The notes beneath the pieces were generated by a model that had not been told where the DNA came from, did no database searches, and saw only the letters and a list, made by a program, of their open reading frames with translations. DNA of 64,000 nt from Legionella spiritensis (GTDB lineage: Bacteria > Pseudomonadota > Gammaproteobacteria > Legionellales > Legionellaceae): assembly GCF_900186965.1 (NCBI RefSeq), contig NZ_LT906457.1, forward strand, positions 1,328,501 to 1,392,500, in the 5' to 3' direction. Position numbers and translations under genes: made by a program. Below, in pieces: positions 19,190 to 28,312 of this stretch (position 1 is the first letter of the stretch; every line of letters starts with the position of its first letter).

Positions 19190-19361
19190 TACTGTTTCCA
19201 TGTAATTTTGACAGGTTAACTGTCATTCCCGCGAAGGCGGGAAACCATTCCTGATGTGGCTCAGTGCTTGATTCAGTATGGATCCCCGCCTTCGCGGGGA
19301 TGACAAAAAGACAAACATTCTGTGCAGGCCAACCTGTCAAAACTAAATGGAAATGGTACTA
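19190..19361. repeat. second palindromic repeat family, single full-length copy
   Basis: Ends TACTGTTTCCATGTAATTTT and, inverted, TAGTACCATTTCCATTTAGT; inside are the GACAGGTT/AACCTGTC pair and a core of CCCGCGAAGGCGGG hairpins. The same element, inverted, starts the tandem array at 27409. Such CCCGCGAAGGCGGG repeats are widespread in proteobacteria. They are not coding, although they create spurious frames. The rest of the gap, 19362-19448, shows nothing. Confidence 0.85.
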
Positions 19362-19448
19362 GGCACGAACTATAGATTGGGTCAGGATCCCAACCTGCAG
19401 GAAAATGTTTGATTTTGAATCATTGGATGTCTGGTATCTTATATCCTG

Positions 19449-21119
19449 TCAAACAAATGTAAAATCAAGGTCTTCTTCTGGTTCGCTATCAGAGGAAGAA
19501 ATTTCGTTGTGGTCTTTGGAGAGTATCTCACTATGTACATAATCCCGGTTACTGCCCTTTGGCGTTTGCGATCGTTCAGACTTTAACCGGTCGCTAACAC
19601 CCAAACTTTGTCCCATTGAACCATAACTGCTTCCAATATCCTCAAAACCCTCTATATCCGAGCTTGGTTCTCTTCTGACAACGTCTGGTTGATTCCTCGA
19701 TCCAGAACCAAACCGTGAACCAAGTTTTTCCAGTCCGCTTTTGAAGCCAGCCAGCAAGGCCGTTCCGATACCCAGCGTTGCTGCGGCTCCAATTACTGGC
19801 GCCAGAGCCAGGCCGACCTGGGCGAATAGCCAGGTTACCGGCGTGGCCAGAGCTGTTAACACCGGTGCCAGAGCCGATAAAGCCGCCGGGCCGGCTATTG
19901 TGCCGAGAAGACTTAAGGCAGCCGGAGCGGCATATACGATCAGAGCGGCATAGGCGGCGACTGAAAGCAAACCGCTTGCTATACCGAGAACAGGGTGGAT
20001 AGCCCATGCTGCTTTGGCGCTGGTGACAGGAGATGTAACGATTCGCGTGGCTAAAGAGACGCCTTTGAACAAGCCCTGCAAACCGTAGGCCATCAGCAAT
20101 AAGCCGCTGCGTAAATATTGCGTGAGCACAAAATCAGGTTTCCAGGCAATGATCGCGTTTTTGAGGTAGCTTGCCGATTCGGATAACGTATTGAATAAAA
20201 ATTCCGTAGGCAGTTTAATCAGATTAAGCAACGGATTGGTGATAAAACCAAGAAATGCGAAATAAAGAACTTTTTTCGCGAAGCCTCCCTCATGCGGCCA
20301 TCCCAGAAAATAATGTTGAAAGCCCATGCGTTGCCGGGTTTCGTCATCTTCCAAAGGCATATAGGTATCGACCCAGGCTTTTTTGATGAAATCCAGGTAA
20401 CCGCTTTTGACCTTGTTCTGCTTCTTTTCCTCCCCGGAATGCCTGAGTATTTTTGCAGCCTTTAAGACCGGACTTCCTGAAGTTTGAGCCAGCAGGTTGG
20501 CAGGGGTTATTCCCTCACCATTTTCCAGTATGTTTTTGGCCGCCATTACATTTGCCGCACAATGGTAGCCACAAGACACCCCGTCAAACAAGGATTGGGT
20601 GCCAAGCGTGTTGTAATGAACATCGAGGCTCTTGCGCTCAACAACGTCAATTGTAGCTTTCTTGTTGTAGTGTGGAATAAGAGCGCGTGCCAAACCGCCA
20701 AACAGGGATCCCCATCGGCTCACTTGTTGGTAAAATAATTTCCCGACATGGCTGGTTTTGGAGTCAAACAGGTTGATTTGGATAGCTGGATAATAATCTT
20801 GCGGTGGGAAATGAGCAGCTACGATGTGTTGTTCCGTAATGCCGGGTCCAATCAATCCACAAAGAATGTCATAGTCGTGAAATTCATCTTCTAATCCTGA
20901 GTGATCTTGTAAGGATTCAATGAGCGCTTGCACGTTGTTAGCATGAATGGTGGTTGTAACCAGGATAATATGATGTTCAATATCCAGATAATAGGAAAAT
21001 GGGTTGCCCAGAGTATTTTCTCGAGCATCCGACCCAACCGTATTGATAGTTTCACCTTCAAGATGGTGAGATAATATTGTTTCACTATCATTGGTACCCA
21101 ATGGCAGATATCCGGTCAT
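19449..21119 (-). CDS. putative secreted effector with a possible CE-clan cysteine-peptidase core and membrane segments
   Basis: 556 residues; no full-length family recognised. The N-terminal 200 residues carry a possible His-Asp-Gln-Cys arrangement: EQH98 (or H103), INLFD119S, TQ175SLFDG, and VSC183G. The FDGVSCGYH block resembles the SCG nucleophile motif of ULP/YopJ-type (clan CE) peptidases. Residues about 285-450 hold several hydrophobic, Ala/Gly-rich segments able to enter membranes. The last 100 residues are polar, Ser-rich and end in an acidic SSDSEPEEDLDFTF tail, similar to Dot/Icm secretion signals. There is no signal peptide. It stands alone between repeats. The effector idea is an inference from composition and genus. 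Confidence 0.5.
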   Translation of the reverse strand: MTGYLPLGTNDSETILSHHLEGETINTVGSDARENTLGNPFSYYLDIEHHIILVTTTIHANNVQALIESLQDHSGLEDEFHDYDILCGLIGPGITEQHIVAAHFPPQDYYPAIQINLFDSKTSHVGKLFYQQVSRWGSLFGGLARALIPHYNKKATIDVVERKSLDVHYNTLGTQSLFDGVSCGYHCAANVMAAKNILENGEGITPANLLAQTSGSPVLKAAKILRHSGEEKKQNKVKSGYLDFIKKAWVDTYMPLEDDETRQRMGFQHYFLGWPHEGGFAKKVLYFAFLGFITNPLLNLIKLPTEFLFNTLSESASYLKNAIIAWKPDFVLTQYLRSGLLLMAYGLQGLFKGVSLATRIVTSPVTSAKAAWAIHPVLGIASGLLSVAAYAALIVYAAPAALSLLGTIAGPAALSALAPVLTALATPVTWLFAQVGLALAPVIGAAATLGIGTALLAGFKSGLEKLGSRFGSGSRNQPDVVRREPSSDIEGFEDIGSSYGSMGQSLGVSDRLKSERSQTPKGSNRDYVHSEILSKDHNEISSSDSEPEEDLDFTFV

Positions 21120-21216
21120 CAGTGTAAAGCCTTCTAACTAGTAATTTTTTTATTATATTTGTTGAATATTAAGGCTTTATTAATTGGGGCATTTTGCCGA
21201 AGACACGTTTTTATAA

Positions 21217-21390
21217 AAGACCGGTAGCCCGTAAGGAGGCCTGCGGCCGTATTGCGGGTTTGATGTGTCAATCAGGAACGTTTTCCCGCATTACGGCTGC
21301 GCCTTCATGACGGCTACAAGACATTATTATTTGTTATGCAAGAATTGTCGCCTTGGTTTCGATCGGAAAAAAATTGATGCACAGAGCCTA
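21217..21390. repeat. MITE-like palindromic repeat, copy C (left end degraded)
   Basis: Core GGTAGCCCGTAAGGAGGC begins near 21222 and the right end is TGCACAGAGCCTA. The left terminal repeat is not clearly recognisable. The final CTA is the complement of the TAG stop of the sulfur-transport gene at 21388, so the repeat end supplies that stop codon. Confidence 0.8.
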
Positions 21391-21807
21391 CGACTTGTTG
21401 CGCAGAAAAAACCAGTAATAACAATAGGAGCCGGCTATCAAACCCGCCACCATATACAAGGGATCGGTATTCATGGTGGCTAAAGCGGTGATCGCAGGGC
21501 CGGGACAATAGCCGGCAATACCCCAGCCTATGCCGAATAGCGCACTACCGATGAGCAGTTTGCCATCAATTTTTTTCTGCTCGGGAAGATAAAACCGCTC
21601 TGCGAAAACCGGCTTGGCGCAACGATTAATTAATCGATAACCAATAAACGTCGTCAGCAGGGCGCTGGCCATCACCACGAGCAAGGTGGGATCCCAGTCG
21701 CCGGTAATGTCGAGAAAATTGAGCACCTTGTTGGGATCGGTCATATTGGATACGGTTAAGCCCGCGCCAAAAATCAAACCGTTAAGAAACGCGATAATTT
21801 GATACAT
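21388..21807 (-). CDS. YeeE/YedE-related membrane protein, second half-transporter (DUF6691-like)
   Basis: 139 residues from the ATG at 21807, whose A is shared with the TGA of the upstream gene (TGATG), so translation is coupled. Four hydrophobic segments, with conserved motifs GLIFGAGLTVSNMTDPNKVLNFLD at the start (in two parts) and GIGWGIAGYCPGPA, whose Cys is the family's proposed sulfur-relay residue. Together with its partner it makes a two-gene version of the YeeE/YedE thiosulfate/sulfur-compound importer. The stop codon lies inside a repeat end. Confidence 0.85.
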   Translation of the reverse strand: MYQIIAFLNGLIFGAGLTVSNMTDPNKVLNFLDITGDWDPTLLVVMASALLTTFIGYRLINRCAKPVFAERFYLPEQKKIDGKLLIGSALFGIGWGIAGYCPGPAITALATMNTDPLYMVAGLIAGSYCYYWFFLRNKS

Positions 21808-22244
21808 CAGATCATCCTCACTGTATGACGAATCAGGAAAACAGTCAGCATGGCGGTAGCGATAAAGACAAGGGTAGCCGCCAGCGAGCGTCTGGACAAC
21901 CGGGCCATACCGCAAACACCGTGGCCGGACGTACAACCTTGCCCCATGCGCGTGCCAAACCCGACCAGAAACCCGGCGAACAAAAGCAGAGGCACAGGAA
22001 ACATCCTGCGCAGCGGGAATTGAATGGCCGGCAGGAGATAAAAGAGAAACCCGCCGACAATCATTCCCAGCAGGAATGCCATTCGCCAGTAGGTCATTGG
22101 TTTTTCAGGAGGGCAAAGACCGTGAATCAATCCGCTGATGCCTGCAATGCGGCCATTGAGCCAAAGAAACAACACAACGCTCAATCCGATCAGCACGCCG
22201 CCTGCCAATCCGCGTATCGGTGTAAAGTGGGTTATCGTTTCCAT
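21807..22244 (-). CDS. YeeE/YedE-family sulfur transport protein, first half-transporter
   Basis: 145 residues, about four hydrophobic segments. Motifs [12 protein letters not shown] and [21 protein letters not shown] are characteristic of YeeE/YedE; the two Cys of GCTSGHGVC are the likely path for thiosulfate or persulfide sulfur across the inner membrane. First gene of a coupled pair on the minus strand. No sulfurtransferase or regulator gene of the PmpR/BigR kind is visible beside it, although such genes often accompany this pair. Confidence 0.88.
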   Translation of the reverse strand: METITHFTPIRGLAGGVLIGLSVVLFLWLNGRIAGISGLIHGLCPPEKPMTYWRMAFLLGMIVGGFLFYLLPAIQFPLRRMFPVPLLLFAGFLVGFGTRMGQGCTSGHGVCGMARLSRRSLAATLVFIATAMLTVFLIRHTVRMI

Positions 22245-22272
22245 AACTATTAAAATTCCATTAATAATGTTT

Positions 22273-22416
22273 TGTAGCCCGTCATGAAGGCTTCGCTGTA
22301 ATGCGGGAAAACGTTCCTGATTGGCACCTCAAACCCGCAATACGGCCACAGGCCTCCTTACGGGCTACTGCCTTTTCGCAAACAATAGTGCGAAGAAAAA
22401 TTGGTTCACAGAGCCT
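22273..22416. repeat. MITE-like palindromic repeat, copy D (left end truncated)
   Basis: Core TGTAGCCCGTCATGAAGGC ... CTCCTTACGGGCTAC and right end TTGGTTCACAGAGCCT. The left arm of about 75 bases seen in copies A and F is missing. Confidence 0.82.
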
Positions 22417-22664
22417 GGGTTTTCAGGTCAATCATACCTTATTTGAAAAGGTGATGTCATTCAGATGTTAAACGCTGTATTTGGCTACTTGATTCATTGC
22501 TCGTATAACCACACGTTTTTATACGATCACCTATAAAAAAATTGTATACAACACATACAAACAATCAATTTTTCCTCCAATTTAATAGTTGATAATCTAA
22601 ACAGAATGATTCGCAAATAGACATTTGCAATCCATTTTTAATTATCAGTTATTAAGGTCATCAA
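22417..22664. other. AT-rich upstream region of the ankyrin gene
   Basis: About 250 bases with no gene. Very AT-rich from 22530 on, as expected for a promoter region. AAGGT lies a few bases before the ankyrin start codon. No clear regulator box was recognised. Confidence 0.35.
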
Positions 22665-25022
22665 ATGAAAATCTCAACATCTGAAGAAAAAATTCAGCAT
22701 CCGCAATCTGGACTAATTCCGGAAACTCTATGGAAAAGCTTTCAATCTGCCGTCAAAAACGGTCATTTGTCTGTTCTTGAGGGGCTGGCCGAACAATACC
22801 CTGAAAAATTGCAAGATATGATTGCGGCCGGAAGCTACTCCGTTTTTAGTTGCGCGGCTACAAACGGCCATGTGCCTGTTTTAGAATATCTGGCTGAACA
22901 AGCACCTGAAAAGCTGCAAGAGATGATTGCATCCCATGATTACAGTGCGTTCAGATACGCCGCTCAAAACGGCCATATACCTGTTCTTAAGTACCTGATC
23001 AAACAAATAGCTCGCGGTAAACTGGAAGACATGATTGCCGCCAAGCATTATTCTGCTTTTAGCTACGCGGCTACAAACGGTCATTTATCTGTCCTTGACT
23101 ATCTGATTGAGGTATGTCCTGAAAAATGGCACAGCATGCTTTCTGCCGATCACTACCATGCTTTTAGATGGGCAGCCAAAAACGGCCGCCTGTCTGTCCT
23201 TCAATATCTGGCTTCAAAACATCCTCGAATACTGCAAGATATGATTACCGCTGATAATAGTTATGCTTTCAGATATGCCGCTAGAAACGGTCATTTACCT
23301 GTCCTTCAATACCTGATGGATGCAGTGGCCCCGGAAAGATTGCAAGGCATGATTACTGCCGGCAACTGTGACGCTTTCAGGAAAGCTGTTGCAAACAAAC
23401 ACACACCCGTTATCAATTTTCTGCTTTCCCAGGCTAATGTCTTCGCTTACGCCGAACAACACGGATATGAATATGGTGGGTATGTCAGCCCCTTTGTGGC
23501 GCAAAAGCTTGCCGAGCTTCGTGCCCTGAAAAATACGCTCGAGCAGGAAAGCGCCTATGCCGAGTTTGATGCCGCGTCACCCGAGGAAGCCAGGCTTCTT
23601 TTTTATGTCTTAAGACACCTTATCAGGCAAGATGATCCGGAACTTGGTAACGACATGCTGTTTTTGATCGGTATTCCGGCTGTCAAAGCACTAGCGCATC
23701 AGGAAGTGACACACCGTCACCCCAATGAACTGTTGCGTATTGCCCTTGATTTGGGAAATACCACCGCGGCCGAACTGTTGTTAGCTATTCCTGCCGTGCG
23801 TGAACTCGCGGCACAGCACAATTTTTATAGCAATGAGCAACATGGCCAGATGGATTTACGCGCTTTGGCTGAAGACGGCGAGTCGTCAATGAACGCGCTT
23901 ACTCAACGAGAGAAACAGCATCTCAAAAGGGCCATCAAATATTATCAACCCGTGCTGAAACAGGCCGGTGTTTCTGTGGTGATGGAGGATTTACGTGCCA
24001 CACTTGCAGAGCGGTATCAACAAAACCCGGCAACGGTTTTCATTGATAATCAAGGCGAAAAAACCTCGCTGGCTCTGCCTCTTGACTGGGGATCCTTTCA
24101 GGATCTTCATCTTGATGAATCAACTTATCGAAGTGCTCTGAAAGCTTATTACCAACATAAAGATCATTGTGCCTGGCGTTATTTATCCAGGCCGAATCCC
24201 TGGATGCACAAAAACGCCAAATACGTCAATGTCAATCCGGATAATACGGCTGAAAAGTGGTCAACGTTTGAGGAATATCAGCCCCTCATCAGCATGCTTT
24301 ATCTGGCGGTGACGGATCAAACAATTCCAAGCATTGATCATCATACCGTTGAGACAAGACTCACCCATTTCATCAATGAGCTTGCGCTCATTGGACGAGC
24401 GCATAACTGGGATAAAACGCGGATCATTGCGGATGACGGCCAGCAGAGCATCACCGAGGAGTATGATGATCTCAAAGGAGACAGACCAAGTTGTTTTTCA
24501 GGCGTTAAACGCCGATTGTTCCAGTCCGTGCCTGGCCATCCATGCTTTACAATACCGGGAGAGGAGATTATCAGGCAGGAAATACATGAATTTGTCCGTA
24601 AACATTTTAAAGAGAGTATTCATGACGCTAATCGTGAAGCCGTCAAAATCGCCTGGGATAAAGGTATTTTATTAGAAGATAGAACGGATGAGGACTGGCA
24701 AGCCTTAAAAGCCATCGATATCAGTCATGAAAAACTGGATACCTTTATCCATTCATTAAAATATAAATATGGAGACGATCAGGTTTTCATTTATATGCGC
24801 TCTATTCAGGAAACATTTGCTCTCAACGACGACAGGGAAAATGATCGGGCCCACATCCTCAAGTTTGGTTACTTGCAGCCGGAACAATTTCTGGATCCTG
24901 TCAGGGAAATCAGGGAGAGTCAGAGCAGTTCACAAGCGCTCGGTCAATTCGGGATATTTGCCCAGGCAACGGATCATTCATCCATATCCGATGAAAATAC
25001 CTTGCAATGCCAGGCAGATTAA
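22665..25022 (+). CDS. ankyrin-repeat protein, putative Dot/Icm-type effector
   Basis: 785 residues. Residues about 20-270 consist of seven or so tandem units of about 37 residues around the core (A)A-x-NGH-x-VL-x-YL followed by PEKLQDMI, a longer-than-usual ankyrin-like repeat. Two more degenerate units (around 330-400) follow, with an ELLLAIP-type helix pair. Residues 420-785 are an unassigned, mostly helical region with no motif recognised. No signal peptide or membrane segment. Ankyrin proteins of this size in Legionella are commonly Dot/Icm substrates that bind host proteins; that role is inferred. The gene is followed 72 bases later by a LysR regulator on the same strand. Confidence 0.75.
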   Translation: MKISTSEEKIQHPQSGLIPETLWKSFQSAVKNGHLSVLEGLAEQYPEKLQDMIAAGSYSVFSCAATNGHVPVLEYLAEQAPEKLQEMIASHDYSAFRYAAQNGHIPVLKYLIKQIARGKLEDMIAAKHYSAFSYAATNGHLSVLDYLIEVCPEKWHSMLSADHYHAFRWAAKNGRLSVLQYLASKHPRILQDMITADNSYAFRYAARNGHLPVLQYLMDAVAPERLQGMITAGNCDAFRKAVANKHTPVINFLLSQANVFAYAEQHGYEYGGYVSPFVAQKLAELRALKNTLEQESAYAEFDAASPEEARLLFYVLRHLIRQDDPELGNDMLFLIGIPAVKALAHQEVTHRHPNELLRIALDLGNTTAAELLLAIPAVRELAAQHNFYSNEQHGQMDLRALAEDGESSMNALTQREKQHLKRAIKYYQPVLKQAGVSVVMEDLRATLAERYQQNPATVFIDNQGEKTSLALPLDWGSFQDLHLDESTYRSALKAYYQHKDHCAWRYLSRPNPWMHKNAKYVNVNPDNTAEKWSTFEEYQPLISMLYLAVTDQTIPSIDHHTVETRLTHFINELALIGRAHNWDKTRIIADDGQQSITEEYDDLKGDRPSCFSGVKRRLFQSVPGHPCFTIPGEEIIRQEIHEFVRKHFKESIHDANREAVKIAWDKGILLEDRTDEDWQALKAIDISHEKLDTFIHSLKYKYGDDQVFIYMRSIQETFALNDDRENDRAHILKFGYLQPEQFLDPVREIRESQSSSQALGQFGIFAQATDHSSISDENTLQCQAD

Positions 25023-25094
25023 CTTCCTGCGCGGATGTATTGATATTATTTGTACTAATGTAAGAAGAGGGATACTGAAAAAAAGGGTAGCATA

Positions 25095-26033
25095 GTGCCA
25101 TCTTTTAAACGAATTAACTTGAATTTGATATTGCATCTGAACGCGTTACTGAGTGAAAAAAACGTCAGTGCCGCTGCGGCTAAAGTGTTCGTGAGTCAGC
25201 CTGCAATGAGTTCTTCTTTGAAACAACTCAGGGAGATATTTGAGGATCCGCTATTAATTCCCGGTAAAGGAGAATATTTGCTTTCACCAAAAGCGAAAAA
25301 TTTACAACCGCAGTTAGAGCAGGTGATGGATTATATAGGTAATATTCTGCAACCTGATGAACGATTCGATCCTCTCCGAACCAAGCGATCGTTCAAAATA
25401 GCGTTACCTGATTACGTTGAGTTAATCCTGCTGCCCTCGTTGCTATCAGAGCTTGAAAAATTGCCTGGTATTGTTATTGAAACGACTATTGAGGCAATGG
25501 CTGATGATCCTCGGCTGTTTATTGATAATAATGTGGATATATCCATTGGAGCCATCAATGAAAATGCTTTGTCATCTCAGCTTAAGGTTGAAAAATTATA
25601 CGAGGAAGAAATCATTTGTTTTGCCAGCAGGAACAATTCACTTATCAATAAGCCGTTGTCTTTAAAAGATTATCTGAATAGTAAGCATATTGCATTCAGC
25701 TTTAATCAGAAAAGATACAGTCATTCTGCCGAGTACCTGCTTAAAAGAAAACTGATACGCAATGATATGCTTTTTGTAAAAAATATATTGCCGGCTATTT
25801 TTGCAGTGGCGAATTCGGATCTGGTTATTTCCACGGCCCCGCGCTTTTTAATTGATATTTTTTCCACCCAGTTTAATTTGGGAATGCAACCTTTGCCTTT
25901 CAGTCTTCAACCAACCCCTATCTATCTTGTAAGGCACAGTAAGAGTGAATACGATGAGGGCGTACATTGGCTGGCCGGACTAATAAGTTCTTGTATTAAA
26001 AATCTTTCCTTAAGAGACGGGTTATATTCCTGA
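25095..26033 (+). CDS. LysR-family transcriptional regulator
   Basis: 312 residues from a GTG start at 25095, with AAAAGGG eight bases upstream. The N-terminal helix-turn-helix is clear (NLILHLNALLSEKNVSAAAA, VSQPAMSSSLKQLREIFEDP), followed by the usual two-lobed ligand domain. It shares the NodD/LeuO-like start with the LysR protein at 5070 but is clearly diverged from it. It may respond to a small ligand and control an adjacent gene, either the ankyrin gene before it or the small secreted protein after it; there is no direct evidence. Confidence 0.9.
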   Translation: MPSFKRINLNLILHLNALLSEKNVSAAAAKVFVSQPAMSSSLKQLREIFEDPLLIPGKGEYLLSPKAKNLQPQLEQVMDYIGNILQPDERFDPLRTKRSFKIALPDYVELILLPSLLSELEKLPGIVIETTIEAMADDPRLFIDNNVDISIGAINENALSSQLKVEKLYEEEIICFASRNNSLINKPLSLKDYLNSKHIAFSFNQKRYSHSAEYLLKRKLIRNDMLFVKNILPAIFAVANSDLVISTAPRFLIDIFSTQFNLGMQPLPFSLQPTPIYLVRHSKSEYDEGVHWLAGLISSCIKNLSLRDGLYS

Positions 26034-26117
26034 TTTATTCAGGTGATACAGGATTGGCGGGTTGTTTTTACTGAAAATGTTTATTATGCTGCGGTGACTG
26101 GTGAATGAAAGGAAGTA

Positions 26118-26513
26118 ATGCAAATGAAACAGTGGATGTGTTGCGCGCTAGCACTTGGCGTCAGTTTTTATGCCGGCTCCGTATCGGCCTCCCCAAAGGC
26201 CATGGTCACTCATAATCAAACCAGCATGACTACCAATGCCTATGTGGACGGCGTTGCGGCACCAAAACCCGCCATGCCCCATTCAACAACCAGCGTACCC
26301 TGGTTTTTTGTCAAGGCTGGTTGTGACAAACATGTGGGGGATGGTATTTGTCCTGCGGTTATCAAAATGAATATCGATTCGGATTCCCCTATAGAAGTCG
26401 GTACTCTTTATGTCGATCTGCATAGTGGTGTGATAAGTCCGGCTGAAATTTCGGCCCATGGTTTTACTATAACCGTGAATGCGCCCGGTGAGATAACAGT
26501 CATGGAAGAGTGA
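26118..26513 (+). CDS. small secreted protein of unknown function
   Basis: 131 residues with a signal peptide (QWMCCALALGVSFYAGSVSA, cleavage near residue 25). The mature part starts with a polar, Thr/Pro-rich stretch, then a compact domain WFFVKAGCDKHVGDGICPAV whose two Cys could form a disulfide, and beta-rich segments to the end. AAGGAAG precedes the start. No family recognised. Probably periplasmic or secreted. Confidence 0.7.
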   Translation: MQMKQWMCCALALGVSFYAGSVSASPKAMVTHNQTSMTTNAYVDGVAAPKPAMPHSTTSVPWFFVKAGCDKHVGDGICPAVIKMNIDSDSPIEVGTLYVDLHSGVISPAEISAHGFTITVNAPGEITVMEE

Positions 26514-26599
26514 CCTGACACCAATTACGGTAAGGTTTCAATTGCTTGGTAGAGCAGGCATGGAGCAACAATTTTTTATCGCTGCCAATTGCCTGCAAT

Positions 26600-27331
26600 T
26601 CAGCGTTTAGGGCCTGATATAACCTGATCCAACTCTTCTTTAAGCCTTGTTTCTTTGGAAAAAAATGCCTTATACAATGGCTTGATTCCGACGCTCAAAA
26701 CATCCGTTAATTTTTGTAAAAATGGTTTTTCAGACCATTCAGGTTTATTTTTCAAGCAGATATCTAATGCTTGTTTTGCTTCAGATTTATCGGATTCGTC
26801 TAAAATTCTCTTGTTATGTATCCTTTCATCCAATGCTGAAATGGCCTCGTATCGATTTAATAATTTTTGTTGTTTCGGCGTGATTTCGCCTTCATTCAAA
26901 CTCACAATACTGTTATCCTCCGAGCTTATGATAAAGCCTTTTTCTTCAATTTTATTCGCCAGGTGTGCTCTATAGTCGGCAACTATTTTTTTTGTTTTAC
27001 TTGCCACTTGTTCGGAATTAACGGTGTCTATTGACTGATACATATCCAGTAGCCGGAAAGCGTCCTCATCTTGTCCTCCCAATAAATCGTATATTTTTTC
27101 AATTTTTTTCAGAGAATCTTTATTTATGGCGGGGTGTTTATTATTTGCCAAATTTCTTACCACTTCAAGCCAGTTATCGGCTTGTTTTATAGGATCAAAT
27201 TCCCCGGGAGCGACGTGTTGTTCAAAATCAGATTTCAGTTGTGGTAAAAAATTCTGAATTTTTGGTAAATAATTCGGGTTATCTAATTGTTCGAGCTTCA
27301 ACTTGTCTAACTTATCGAACGTTTTTTTCAT
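26600..27331 (-). CDS. hypothetical helical cytosolic protein
   Basis: 243 residues, rich in Lys, Glu, Asp and Leu, with long amphipathic helices and no Cys-rich, membrane or signal segment. No family recognised. It converges with the small secreted-protein gene. No strong ribosome site is visible before the ATG. The composition resembles many uncharacterised Legionella proteins and a secreted effector is possible, but nothing in the sequence proves it. Confidence 0.6.
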   Translation of the reverse strand: MKKTFDKLDKLKLEQLDNPNYLPKIQNFLPQLKSDFEQHVAPGEFDPIKQADNWLEVVRNLANNKHPAINKDSLKKIEKIYDLLGGQDEDAFRLLDMYQSIDTVNSEQVASKTKKIVADYRAHLANKIEEKGFIISSEDNSIVSLNEGEITPKQQKLLNRYEAISALDERIHNKRILDESDKSEAKQALDICLKNKPEWSEKPFLQKLTDVLSVGIKPLYKAFFSKETRLKEELDQVISGPKR

Positions 27332-27408
27332 GATAAATGGTCAAAAAAAATACTTGTAAGTTTGTATTAGCACATTTGCTGCAGAAATAAGCTAGGTGTA
27401 CAGAGCCT

Positions 27409-28223
27409 GGTACTCTTTCCATTTAGTTTTGACAGGTTGGCTTGTACAGAATGTTTGTCTTTTTGTCATCCCCGCGAAGGCGGGGATCCATACTGAATCA
27501 AGCACTGAGCCACATCAGGAATGGTTTCCCGCCTTCGCGGGAATGACAGTTAACCTGTCAAAATTAAATGGAAACAGTACTGATACTACAATGGTATTTT
27601 GAAAAGGATCCCTTTGTCATCCCCGCGAAGGCGGGGATCCATACTGAATCAAGCACTGAGCCACATCAAGAATGGTTTCCCGCCTTCGCGGGAATGACAG
27701 TTAACCTGTCAAAATTAAATGGAAACAGTATTGGTACTACAATGGTATTTTGAAAAGGATCCCTTTGTCATCCCCGCGAAGGCGGGGATCCATACTGAAT
27801 CAAGCACTGAGCCACATAAGGAATGGTTTCCCGCCTTCGCGAGAATGACAGTTAACCTGTCAAAATTAAATGGAGACAGTATTGGTACTACAATGGTATT
27901 TTGAAAAGGATCCCTTTGTCATCCCCGCGAAGGCGGGGATCCATACTGAATCAAGCACTGAGCCACATCAGGAATGGTTTCCCGCCTTCGCGAGAATGAC
28001 AGTTAACCTGTCAAAATTAAATGGAAACAGTACTGATACTACAATGGTATTTTGAAAAGGATCCCTTTGTCATCCCCGCGAAGGCGGGGATCCATACTGA
28101 ATCAAGCACTGAGCCACATCAAGAATGGTTTCCCGCCTTCGCGGGAATGACAGTTAACCTGTCAAAATTAAATGGAAACAGTATTGGTACTACAATGGTA
28201 TTTTGAAAAGGATCCCTATTTAT
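27409..28223. repeat. tandem array of palindromic repeats, 151-bp period
   Basis: One full-length element (27409 to about 27585, the inverse of the copy at 19190) is followed by four nearly identical 151-bp units. The landmark GTCATCCCCGCGAAGG recurs at 27465, 27616, 27767, 27918 and 28069, exactly 151 apart. Each unit has two hairpin-forming CCCGCGAAGGCGGG/CCCGCCTTCGCGGG blocks and a linker GGTATTTTGAAAAGGATCCC. Units differ at only a few bases. The frames inside (VIPAKAGIH ... FPAFAGMT) are spurious. The whole gap 27332-28592 holds no gene. Confidence 0.92.
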
Positions 28224-28246
28224 GTGCTCATTTTTACTCATTGATT

Positions 28247-28312
28247 GTCATCTTTGCGCAGGCGGGGATCTATTTTAACGTGAATAGATTCCCGATTTCT
28301 CGGGAATGACAG
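28247..28312. repeat. diverged extra unit of the 151-bp repeat array
   Basis: GTCATCTTTGCGCAGGCGGG followed by TTCCCGATTTCTCGGGAATGAC is the same palindromic core with many substitutions, just outside the uniform array. It looks like an older copy. From 28313 to 28592 nothing further is recognised beyond the likely promoter region of the next gene. Confidence 0.7.

Noticed and set aside
21808-21936. N-terminal extension of the second YeeE/YedE gene
   Set aside because: The 43 extra residues overlap the upstream gene in another frame; the TGATG-coupled ATG at 21807 starts the conserved part.
27396-28206. A run of five similar 61-68-residue frames (VIPAKAGIH ... FPAFAGMT) in the tandem array
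   Set aside because: They are translations of palindromic CCCGCGAAGGCGGG repeats, overlap each other, and have no ribosome sites. A well-known type of false gene.
27409-28223. CRISPR array
   Set aside because: Units are 151 bp and nearly identical throughout, with no variable spacers and no cas genes nearby.
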